Shown: positions 22,244 to 33,100 of the stretch, one piece after another | How positions within the stretch are numbered: position 1 is the stretch's first letter | Layout of the letters: each line of letters begins with the position of its first letter | Translations under genes and position numbers: made by a program | The notes under the pieces: model-generated | What the model saw: the letters and a program-made list of their open reading frames with translations, nothing else | What the model was told of the DNA's origin: nothing | Databases searched by the model: none | Assembly (NCBI RefSeq): GCF_030269925.1 | Contig: NC_085119.1 | Coordinates: 17,085,001 to 17,149,000 of the forward strand | Length of the DNA: 64,000 nt | Source of the DNA: Bombyx mori | Lineage: Eukaryota; Arthropoda; Insecta; Lepidoptera; Bombycidae | Direction: 5' to 3'

Positions 22244-23537
22244 CCTAGTCAGGTCATAAGTATTGTCAAACAGTAAAAACTTTTCTTTTAGAATGCTGGC
22301 CACAAAAAAGTTTATTGAATTCGAATTTCGAATTGTTCATGAAAATAAAAAAGGTATACTTTTAGAATTTTACTCATTTTTAAATATGGAGTGGACGCTT
22401 AAAGAAGACCGGTTGCATCGTTGCGGTTACGCGCCAATTCAAATTTTTAACATACTGAAAATTTTGAATATAACCAAAAGATTCGTTTATCGTACCATCA
22501 AACGATACAATGAAGCCTCTAGTGTAGATGACAGGTCAAGAAGTGGTCGCCCTCGGTCTGTTAGGACTCCAGCAGTGATAAAAGCTGTGAAGGCGCGAAT
22601 TCAAAGAAATCCCAAACGTAAGCAGAAACTGTTGGCCCTTCAGATGGGGTTAAGCAGAACCACGATGAAAAGGGTGTTAAATGAAGACTTAGGGCTTCGG
22701 GCATATCGAAGAAAAACAGGACATCGTTTGAATGCTCGTCTAATGGACCTGAGACTGAAGAGATGCCGCGCTTTGTTGAAGCGGTACGCGGGAAAAAAAA
22801 TATCGGGAAATTCATTTTTCGGATGAAAAAATTTTTACCGTAGGAGAGAGCTACAACAAACAAAATGATAAGGTGTACGCACACAGTAGTGAAGAAGCGA
22901 GCAACCGTATTTCGCGTGTCCAACGAGGTCATTTTCCATCCTCGCTCATGGTATGGTTGGGAGTTTCTTATTGGGGCTTAACAGAGGTACATTTTTGTGA
23001 GAAAGGTGTAAAAACGAATGCAGTTGTGTATCAAAATACAGTCCTGACGAACCTTGTGGAACCTGTTTCTCATACCATGTTCAATAACAGGCACTGGGTA
23101 TTCCAACAAGATTCGGCGCCAGCTCATAGAGCGAAGAGCACACAAGACTGGCTGGCGGCGCGTGAAATCGACTTCATCCGGCACGAAGACTGGCCCTCCT
23201 CCAGTCCAGATTTGAATCCGTTAGATTACAAGATATGGCAACACTTGGAGGAAAAGGCGTGCTCAAAGCCTCATCCCAATTTGGAGTCACCCAAGACATC
23301 CTTGATTAAGGCAGCCGCCGATATTGACATGAACCTCGTTCGTGCTGCGATAGACGACTGGCCGCGCAGATTGAAGGCCTGTATTCAAAATCACGGAGGT
23401 CATTTTGAATAAACTTTAGTGTCATAAGAATCTATGTTTTGTTAAATTCATTTTGGTATATGAATGGTTACATAATGAATAAACTTGTTTCAATTATTTT
23501 ACATTAAACATGTGACAGAATTTATGACCTGACTAGG
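22244..23537 (+). mobile_element. DD37D (maT-type) mariner transposon
   Basis: 1294 bp with perfect 16-bp terminal inverted repeats CCTAGTCAGGTCATAA, weakly extending inward, and a TA duplication at 22242-22243 and 23538-23539. It encodes a mariner/Tc1 transposase whose last two catalytic Asp residues are separated by 37 residues, the maT clade signature. It is cut-and-paste by family. One frameshift breaks the gene, but the ends are intact, so it could be moved by a working transposase elsewhere. Confidence 0.92.
22386..23412 (+). pseudogene. mariner transposase, one frameshift
   Basis: The ATG at 22386 fits the usual mariner N-terminus better than upstream alternatives. The first segment (to about 22800) carries the helix-turn-helix DNA-binding region, including a GRPRS motif. 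At a run of eight A at 22793-22800 one extra base shifts the frame. The second segment (to the TAA at 23412) is otherwise open and holds the catalytic core: first Asp in FSDEK, second in QQDSAPAH, third in NPLDY. One A fewer in the run would give a continuous frame of about 342 codons. No other disruption is visible, so the copy is young. Confidence 0.9.
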
Positions 23538-24103
23538 TATAAAGACGAAAAATTTGTTTGTTTGTTTGTATTGAATAGGCTCCGAAACTACTGAACCGAT
23601 TTGAAAAATTATTTCACCGTTTGGAAGCTACACTATTCCCGAGTGACATACCCCAAGGTGTAAAAAAATTTCCTAAAATATTATTTACATCGCCTACGCT
23701 GCGAAATCTATCGATGATAGAATAAAATAATGTACTACGACTTTGTAGAAAACATTATTATTTACAAAAAATGTCACGACAGCATATGTTTAGCTATTAT
23801 AGTTATGCAGCAATAAGAGTTATTTTATTTTAAAAAATAAAACAACGTCAAATATCGTTGAAATTTTTGTTCAAGACCCGAGCGGAGCCAGAGCGGGCCG
23901 CTAGTTAGGAAATAAAATTATTATTATTATCAATAAAAAACACAGTATCTGTGTGTGTGCATGCGTGGATATGTATGGTTGTGTGTACATGCATATACAA
24001 TTTTCTACGCATTTATGGGCTACATTCTTTTCAAATAAAACAATAAAGTTATATGAACGCTTACATTTTTATTTTGCGATGGAATGTTTTCTGTAACTAC
24101 ACA

Positions 24104-24199
24104 ATGGTATTGATTTTAGTATTCATTTTAAGTTTAGATTTCGTGTATTGTCAGCAAAGGTTTACAGTCACTAATTATTTGGAGAGCAGACTTGCGTTG
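24104..24199 (+). CDS. Serpin exon 1 (signal peptide)
   Basis: 32 codons from ATG. The hydrophobic stretch LILVFILSLDFVYC predicts secretion with cleavage near residue 16. The donor GTAATT follows directly, phase 0. A 5' UTR exon further upstream cannot be excluded. Confidence 0.75.
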
Positions 24200-27100
24200 G
24201 TAATTATACTCTATATTATTTTATAATTTGATTAATTGCTTGTAGTAGGGTGCACTGAGCCAATACTTTTTTTATTGCTTAAATGGGTGGACGAGCTCAC
24301 AGCCCACCTGGTGTTAAGTGGTTACTGGATCCCATAGACAATTACAACGTAAATGTGCCACCCACCTTGAGATATTAAGTTCTAAGGTCTCAAAGTATAG
24401 TTACAATGGCTGCCCCACCCTTCAAACCGAAACGCATTATTGCTTCACGGCAGAAATAGGCGGAGTGGTGGTACCCACCCGCGCGGACTCACAAGAGGTC
24501 CTAACACCAGTAATAACTACCACCAGTAATACTAAGATTGATCACCGTCTTGCTAATTTCTTAAAGACTTTTCACTCTGTCTCAATCTGGTATTCAAACT
24601 GTGATGTTTGTTTGGTCCCCATAACTACCTAATATCAGATAATGCCGTGAACTATACTAGATAATATCGAGGGTCGTAAGGCTATTTGGTTTAAGCGACA
24701 TTTCTGAAACTTTACACGAGAGCCATTTAAGATTTCAAAATTTGGATATCATAACAAGAAAACTTCTTCAGCTATTTGAATGAGGTAAATTTAATTGAAT
24801 TTCAATTGAAAGCATCGAACTATTGATTCTATTAGCAAATAAAACGCTCATTTAATTACAAATATAAATATCGCGTATAAAGTAAACATCGACATATACA
24901 TAATACTCCTCCTCCTCGAGTCGTGTTCCTCATGTCTGAGGGTCGTGACCACCATCACCCATGAGCTTCAATCTTAAGATCTTTTTTCACTTTCCCCTGT
25001 CCACGGCGTCATGCAGCGCGCTGTACACTGTACTGTCCAAAGCGGTGCGGATCTGATCGGACCAACGAGTCTGGCTGCGGCCTCTAGATCTGTTGCCTTC
25101 CATGTGATCATAAGTTTTTCCAGGTTATCGCCGTGTATATTATTACATAATACTAGTTATACTATAAATAGAAATTATTTTTATTCGGGATTTTCACAGT
25201 ACTTCTTTTACACGAATTTTGTAAAATCAAATATTTTAATAGGTAATTTTTTTATCATTTCAGGACGCATTGAAACAGAGTAAAAATGAAAACATGATAG
25301 TCTCGACGTTGCCAGTAAGGTTTTCACTGTGTAAACTCGCGTCTGTGGCTAAAGACGATGCAAAAACGGAACTGCTGTCAGCTTTGGGATACAAATCAGA
25401 TTTCATGGTAATTATATACTTTCAGAGCCACTTCGCTGACTCCTGACGCATAATAATGATACATTTGTAATATAGACATAATTAAAACTATTTGTCAACT
25501 CAAAAACTGCAAATAATTCGAAACGACAAAAAATAATAATAATAATAGTTTAAAAAAACTAACAAAGTATTCTTTTAAGAGAAATCCAATTAAAAAATTT
25601 TAAAAAAATTTAAAAAAATAAAATTATAATAAAAAATAAAAAAATAAACGCTTTTTTACAATAAAACCATTTTTCTTACAATATTTTTAATTCAAATTTA
25701 TTATCTATATTTTAGTTGAAATTCAATTTTTTCAATATTTTTTCAAATATTGAATTGTCATCGGTCCTTAATAAGTATACCAAATTTCGAGTTAATCTGA
25801 CGTTTTGAAGGGGTCAAAATCATGTTTATAGATTCCGTTACAAACATACGTACGTCTGAAGCTAATAAAAGCATATTAAAAAAATTACAACTATGAACGC
25901 GAAATGAAGCCTATAAGTAGCATTAACGGTAGGCAGCGGCTTGGCTCTGCGCCTGCCCATTGCTGACGTCCATGGGCGACGGTAACCACTCACCATCAGG
26001 TGAACCGTATGCTCGTCTACCTACAAGGGCAATAAAAAAAACTACTTGAATTATGATAAATTTTAATTTAAAAATACCTGTATTTCTGAGGCATTTGAGA
26101 ATTCAGCCTCACGTCCTAATTAAAAGGTCTTATTTAAAGCAAAAGTTCTCTTTAAGAACGAACATTCTCGCTCACGACTCGGTCGTGCGCGGACGTGCTT
26201 TCCGATCCGTGGCCCGCTTGCGAGCCGCGTCTCTGAACTCACAGTTGTGCTCGACAGTGTAGTGACCGTGAATACATCGTGCGTACAATTCGGTAGTGCG
26301 GACGTGCCGATCCGTTGGTCGCTTGCGATCTGCGTATCGAGGTCCATTTTTGTGCGCTAAAGTTTTGTAACCGCGAACCCACCCTTACCAACTGCCTTTT
26401 TCAAGGCAAAACCAATCGCTACGTTCAGCTTCCTGTGGCACTCACAGGCTAGCGATTTCCTAACCCTTCCCAAAAACAACAGTCTTTTTCAAGACTAGAC
26501 CCCCGCTCGCGATTCTGCCTGCTGTAGCACTATACAGCCCGAGCGGGTTCCTTTCCTTTTCCCCGCCGATTGCCGTTTTCACGGCATAGGCATTCCCCCC
26601 CCCTGCTCCTTGCTGTCCTGCAGCACAGGGGGGTTACAAATCCTATCCGGGGCCTCGCCTTTCGGCGAGTTCAACAAAAGTCCCGGGGCCGCCCCCCCCG
26701 GGCAAGAAGACAGCAAGATGAGTGAAGATTGTGTCAGTGAAAGTGCTAGTGACATTGTCGGGTTCCTCCGGGATAGGTACCCGTCAATTAGGGCCGAGTA
26801 CTTAGCGTATAGGGCCTCCCGTGGCAATCCCTCCCCCCCCGCGTCCGTCGCCGCGTATTTCAACCGTGCCTCGGAGGCACGCCGCGCGCCCCCCGCCGCC
26901 GCGTTAAGTTCGAGCGCACGTTCCAACGATGCGACTCACGAAGCGCCTAGCGCTACCCCCACCCCCGCGCCCGCGTCGGTTACGTCATCACGCGCTACGT
27001 CCGCCGCGACCTCGATCATTTCAAGTTCAGGCTCCGATACCGAATCGGAGATGGACTTCGAATCCGCGTCAAGCCCTCAGCCTGGAACTTCGGATGGGTT

Positions 27101-30100
27101 CCAAACCGTAACGCGCGGTAAAAAGCGTACTCGCGCCGTGGAGTCCCGGAACTCCACGACAAAACAAACGAAATCCGCGTCCGCCTCTCGACCAAAAGTA
27201 GTAGTAACACCGGAGTCGGACTCCGCGCGCCGCGTAACCCCACCGCCGCGTCCCAAGCCCGCGCCCGCTCCCAAAGTAGCTGCCCCGCCCCCGCTGATAC
27301 TTCAAGAGAAGACAGCGTGGAATCGCGTGTCCCAGGCCCTTCAGGCAAATAAAATTAACTACACCCATGCGCGTAACGTCGCGCATGGGATTCAGATCAA
27401 GGTCGCAACGCCGGGCGACCATAGGGCCCTCTCAGCATACCTCCGAAAGGAGAACATAGGTTTCCACACCTATGCTCTTCAGGAGGACCGCGAGCTCCGC
27501 GTAGTAATACGCGGAGTCCCTAAGGAGCTAGAAATAGACTACATTAAGGAGGATCTGACCGCTCAGGCCCTCCCGATAGTTAGTGTGCACCGGATGCACA
27601 GCGGGCGGGGCAAACAGCCCTATAATATGATACTCGTGGCGTTAGAACCCACCCCGGAGGCCAAAAAGAAGATCGCATGTCTCACGACAATTTGCGGCCT
27701 ATCCGGGATATCGATCGAAGCCCCCCATAAGCGTGGCACTCCCGGGCAGTGCTACAGGTGCCAACTCTATGGCCACTCAGCGCGTAATTGCCACGCGCGC
27801 CCCCGCTGCGTGAAATGCCTCGGCGATCACGCTACGTTAGATTGCGTTAGAGATAGGGAAACCGCGACCGAACCTCCCAGCTGTGTCCTATGCCTTAAGC
27901 AAGGGCACCCCGCGAACTACCGTGGATGTCCCAGGGCTCCGCGGAAACGTCCAACCCACCCAGCTCCGCGAACCGTCGGCCCAAAGACTTCGGCACCTTC
28001 AGTGCCGAAACCCGCCTTCGTGCCGGCTGCAGTTCCCACGGTCTCGGCGTGGAAAAAGCCGCTGCCGTATACGAAGGCGGGAACGGAAACCGCACCCCCG
28101 CCCCCGCTCGCGACACGCCCCGCGCCTCAGCCCCTGCTCGCACCTCGCCCCGCGCCCGCGTTCCGTCCCCCGCAACCCTCTGCCGCCAACGACTTCGCGC
28201 TCGTGCGCGACTTCGTCACCGCGGTGAACTTCGACCGTCTGCGATCGTTCGCTGACGCTATCCGTAGGTCGACAACCCCCGAACAGCGGCTCGCGGCCGC
28301 GTTCGATCACATGGACGTTTACGAGTCCGTGTCGCGTACGTTATAAAATCTTTACCGGTAATCAATGGCGCAAAAAGGTAGAGAAAAACCGTATTCCCTT
28401 ACGTTAGCATTCTATAATGCTAACGGACTCGCGCGGCAACGCGATCAAATTTTTGAATTCCTCCGCGATAATCTTGTAGATATTCTATTAGTGCAGGAAA
28501 CCTGTCTGAAGCCCTCGCGTCGCGACCCGAAAGTCGCGAACTACGTCATGGTTAGGAATGACAGACTCACCGCCTCCAAAGGCGGGACTGCCATTTACTA
28601 TAGGCGGGCCCTGCACGTTGTCCCTCTCGATACTCCCTCGCTCTCACATATCGAGGCGTCAGTGTGCCGTATCTCGCTGACGGGACACCAGCCGATCGTC
28701 ATCGCATCCGTTTATCTCCCCCCGGACAAGCCCCTTCTGAGCAGTGACATCGAGTCACTGTTCGGCATGGGAGACTCCGTCATCCTGGCAGGCGATTTAA
28801 ATTGCCACCACACTAGGTGGAACTGCCATCGTACTAACGTTAACGGTAGGCGTCTCGACGCGTTTATAGACGACCTCACCTTTGAAATAGTCGGTCCCCC
28901 AACTCCAACATGTTATCCGTATAACATCGCGCTCCGTCCGAGCACTATAGACCTGGCATTGCTTAGGAACGTAACTCTGCGCTTGCGTTCCATCGAAGCA
29001 ATGTCAGAGCTCGACTCAGACCACCGACCTGTCGTTATGCAGCTCGGTCGCCCTCACAACCCAGTCACTGTTACGAGGACCATGGTGGATTGGAATAAGC
29101 TGGGCACGTGCCTAGCCGACGCCGCTCCGCCAATCCTCCCTTACGGCCCGGATTCGAATCCATCCCCCGAGGACACCGTCGAATCCATAAACATCATTAC
29201 CGATCACATCTCTTCCGCGATCATTAGATCTTCAAAAGAAGTCGATGTGGAGGACAGCTTCCACCGCATCAGACTGTCCCCCGATCTTAGGAATCTCTTA
29301 AGAGTTAGGAACGCGGCAATCCGGGCCTACGATCGTCTTCCCACGCCTTCAAACCGGATTCAGATGCGTCGTCTACAACGCGAAGTCCACTCCCGCCTAA
29401 GCGACGCGCGTAACGATAATTGGCATAGTTATTTAGAACAACTCGCGCCCTCCCACCAAGCATACTGGCGACTAGCTAGGACTCTCAAATCCGAAACTAC
29501 CGCTACTATGCCTCCCCTCGTACGCCCTTCAGGCCAACCACCGGCATTCGATGACGATGACAAGGCTGAGCTGCTGGCCGATGCACTGCAAGAACAGTGC
29601 ACCACCAGCACTCAACACGCGGACCCCGAACACACCGAGTTAGTCGACAGGGAGGTCGAGCGCAGAGCTTCCCTGCCGCCCTCGGACGCGTTACCCCCCA
29701 TTACTACTGACGAAGTTAGAGACGCGATCCACAACCTCCAACCTAGGAAGGCACCCGGCTCCGACGGCATCCATAACCACGCGCTAAAACTCTTGCCAGT
29801 CCAACTGATAGCAATGTTGGCTACAATTTTAAATGCCGCTATGACGCACTGCATCTTTCCCGCGGTGTGGAAAGAAGCGAACGTTATCGGTATACATAAG
29901 CCGGGCAAACCGACAAACGAAACTTCTAGTTACCGTCCGATTAGTCTCCTCTCGACGATAGGAAAAATTTACGAACGGCTCCTTAGGAAACGCCTCTGGG
30001 ATTTTGTTACCGCGAACAAAATTCTCATAGACGAACAGTTCGGATTCCGCTCTAAACACTCGTGCGTACAACAAGTGCACCGCCTCACGGAGCACATTCT

Positions 30101-33100
30101 GATAGGACTAAATAGGCGTAAACAAATCCCGACCGGCGCCCTCTTCTTCGACATCGCGAAGGCGTTCGACAAAGTCTGGCACAACGGTTTAATTTACAAA
30201 CTGTACAACATGGGAGTGCCAGACAGACTCGTGCTCATCATACGAGACTTCTTGTCGAACCGTTCGTTTCGATATCGAGTAGAGGGAACTCGTTCTCGTC
30301 CCCGTCAACTGACCGCCGGAGTCCCGCAAGGCTCCGCGCTCTCCCCGTTATTATTTAGTTTGTATATCAATGATATACCCCGGTCTCCGGAGACCCATCT
30401 AGCGCTCTTCGCCGATGACACGGCTATCTACTACTCGTGTAGGAAGATGTCGCTGCTTCATCGGCGACTCCAGATCGCAGTAGCCACCATGGGACAGTGG
30501 TTCCGGAAGTGGCGAATAGACATCAACCCCACGAAAAGCGCAGCGGTGCTCTTCAAAAGGGGTCGCCCTCCGAACATCACTTCGAGCATCCCACTCCGTA
30601 GTAGGCGCGCAAACACCTCCGCCGTTAGTCCCATCACTCTCTTTGGCCAGCCCATACCGTGGGTCTCGAAGGTCAAATATCTAGGCGTCACCCTCGACAG
30701 AGGGATGACATTCCGTCCCCATATAAAAACGGTACGCGACCGCGCCGCGTTTATTCTAGGACGACTCTATCCAATGCTTTGTAGTCGAAGCAAACTGTCC
30801 CTCCGCAATAAGGTAACTCTCTACAAAACTTGTATACGCCCCGTCATGACGTATGCAAGCGTAGTGTTCGCTCACTCAGCCCGCACCCACTTGAAATCCC
30901 TTCAGGTTATTCAATCACGATTCTGCAGGATAGCCGTCGGAGCACCATGGTTCCTTAGGAATGTGGATCTCCACGATGACCTGGAGCTCGACTCCCTTAG
31001 TAAGTATCTACAGTCGGCATCACTGCGCCATTTTGAGAAGGCGGCACGACATGAGAACCCTCTCATCGTAGCCGCTGGAAATTACATACCCGACCCAGTA
31101 GACCGAATGGTAAACCGTCGACGTCGCCCAAAGCACGTCATTACGGATCCTCCTGATCCATTAACGGTGCTTTTAGGCACCACAAGCACCGGTCACCGTC
31201 CTCGTCGAACCCGTCGCTTGCGACGAAGGGCTCGACGAGCGAACTAACCCATAGACACAGCCCACTGAGTTTCTCGCCGGATCTTCTCAGTGGGTCGCGT
31301 TTCCGATCCGGTGGTAGATTCTGCGAAGCACTGCTCTTGCTAGGGTCAGTGTTAGCAACTCTCCGGTTGAGCCCCGCGAGCTCACCTACTAACGTTAGGG
31401 TGAAGCTGAAATAGCCTCTCAAGGCTATCAGCATAGGTAGGGAAAAAAAAAAAAATAAGAACGAAGGGATTTTTATTTATTAAAATAGACTGTGACAATA
31501 CGGTTAAGTACAATAGTCTTATTCTATTTGCCAAACTATTTTTTTTGCTTAGAAGATAGTGCAAGCTTCAGAGCTGCCAAAAAAGTATTCAGAATAGTTT
31601 TCTTTATTTAAATCATCAACAATAAAAGAGAAGAGTAAATGTTTAAGTTGAACCTTAATCTTAGGCTCAGTGAATAATCACTCACACACATAAGGTCGAA
31701 TTTTGTTTATTATACGAACACTCTTCAAATAATACTAGTAAACTGATAGCAACTAGTGAGAGCACTTTTACATTAGTGATTTTCTACTTTCTTCACTATT
31801 TTTAGATAAAAACCTGTTACACAGGCATTAAAGAAGTACTTGATTTTTTGAAATGGTCAGATCTTTTGATGTTCAATAAAATATACGTGAACTATACTGA
31901 TGACATCGAAACAAAATTCATAGCCAATTCAAGCAGTGTTTATGGAGTGCAAGTGGATAGGGTCGGTTTCAATACACCGTCTAGTGCAATATCATTTATC
32001 AACCGCTGGGTAAGTTTAAGTTTAAGATGCACCGGTGTTCGAATCTCAGGCGGCTACCAATTTTTCTAATGAAATACGTACTCAACAATGTTAACGATTG
32101 ACTTCCACGGTGAAGGAATAACATCGTGTAATAAAAATGAAACCTGCAAAATTATAATTTGCGTAATTACTGGTGGCAGGACCTCTTGTGAGTCCGCACG
32201 GGTAGGTACCACCGCCCTGCTTATTTCTGCCGTGAAGCAGTAATGCGTTTCGGTTTGAAGGGTGGGGCAGCCGTTGTAACTACACTGAGACCTTAGAACT
32301 TATATCTCAAGGTGGGTGGCGCATTTACGTTGTAGATGTCTATGGGCTCCAGTAACTACTTAACACCAGGTAGGCTGTGAGCTCGTCCAACCATCTAAGC
32401 AATAAACAAAAAAAAAAGTGTTTTAGATTTTTTCCCTACATTTTATGATCTATACACGAGCACAACTGTGGTTGTATGGAATGTTAAAGCTGATTTAAAA
32501 CCAGTTTCGACTATAGGAGGCTTGAACTTTTTACTTAGCTTAAAATAGATTGACCATGTAACCGATTGAGATTGTTTCGCCGGTTTTGTTCAAAACTGTG
32601 GTTTATTCTGAAACAGTTTGTTGACTGAACATTAAATATTGACTCTTGCGAGTTTGCATTGACAAGTTCAGAGCTAAAAAAACAATAATAAATGATTCAA
32701 ATAACTTTTATTAGACAGATAGCAACATTTTTTTCAAGTCACTTTAAATTATAGACATTTTATACATAATAATTTTGTATAACATAGTAAGTTGTTAAAA
32801 ATAATATTAGGTATATTATTATTATAATTGTGAAACAGATAGAAAAAGCGACTTACAATAGAATCAGAGAAATCCTTGACCATGGAGACATCAACCAGTC
32901 GACGAGAATGATTTTAATCAGTGTTGCTCATTTTAAGGTAAGATTTTATCAGGCTTATATTTTATTGTACTTACTACATATGCAAGGTCTTTTTTGATTC
33001 TGATAAGTGTTCTTACATACATACTCACGTTTGGTTCAATGAGATTTATTAAGTTTTTTTTTTTTTACTGCTGATGGGTAGACGAGCTCACAGCCCACCT

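Larger units (their letters stand above)
22222..23908 (+). repeat. Helitron-like repeat, family B, split by a mariner
   Basis: The left piece (22222-22243) ends CTATACTAATATTA, and the right piece resumes at 23538 with TATAAAGACGAAAAATTTG and runs to CCGCTAGTTAGG. Joined at the TA they match the unbroken copy at 38549-38757. Non-coding, with TCTATACTAATA...CTAGT ends. Confidence 0.65.
26163..31455 (+). mobile_element. Complete Jockey-like LINE inside serpin intron 2
   Basis: 5293 bp with 5' UTR, two intact ORFs, 3' UTR and poly-A. A 10-bp target duplication TAAGAACGAA lies at 26153-26162 and 31456-31465, which fixes both ends and shows the 5' end is not truncated. The endonuclease and reverse transcriptase type, absence of RNase H, and an ORF1 with three zinc knuckles fit the Jockey group. 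It lies in the same direction as the serpin. Intact frames plus a perfect duplication suggest a recent insertion and possible activity. At least five 3' fragments and a second long copy (61940-64000) of related subfamilies lie in the window. Confidence 0.93.

Noticed and set aside
26579..28310. Several open frames on both strands overlapping LINE ORF1 and ORF2
   Set aside because: They are shadows of GC-rich coding sequence in other frames; only the frames with zinc knuckles and RT motifs are real.
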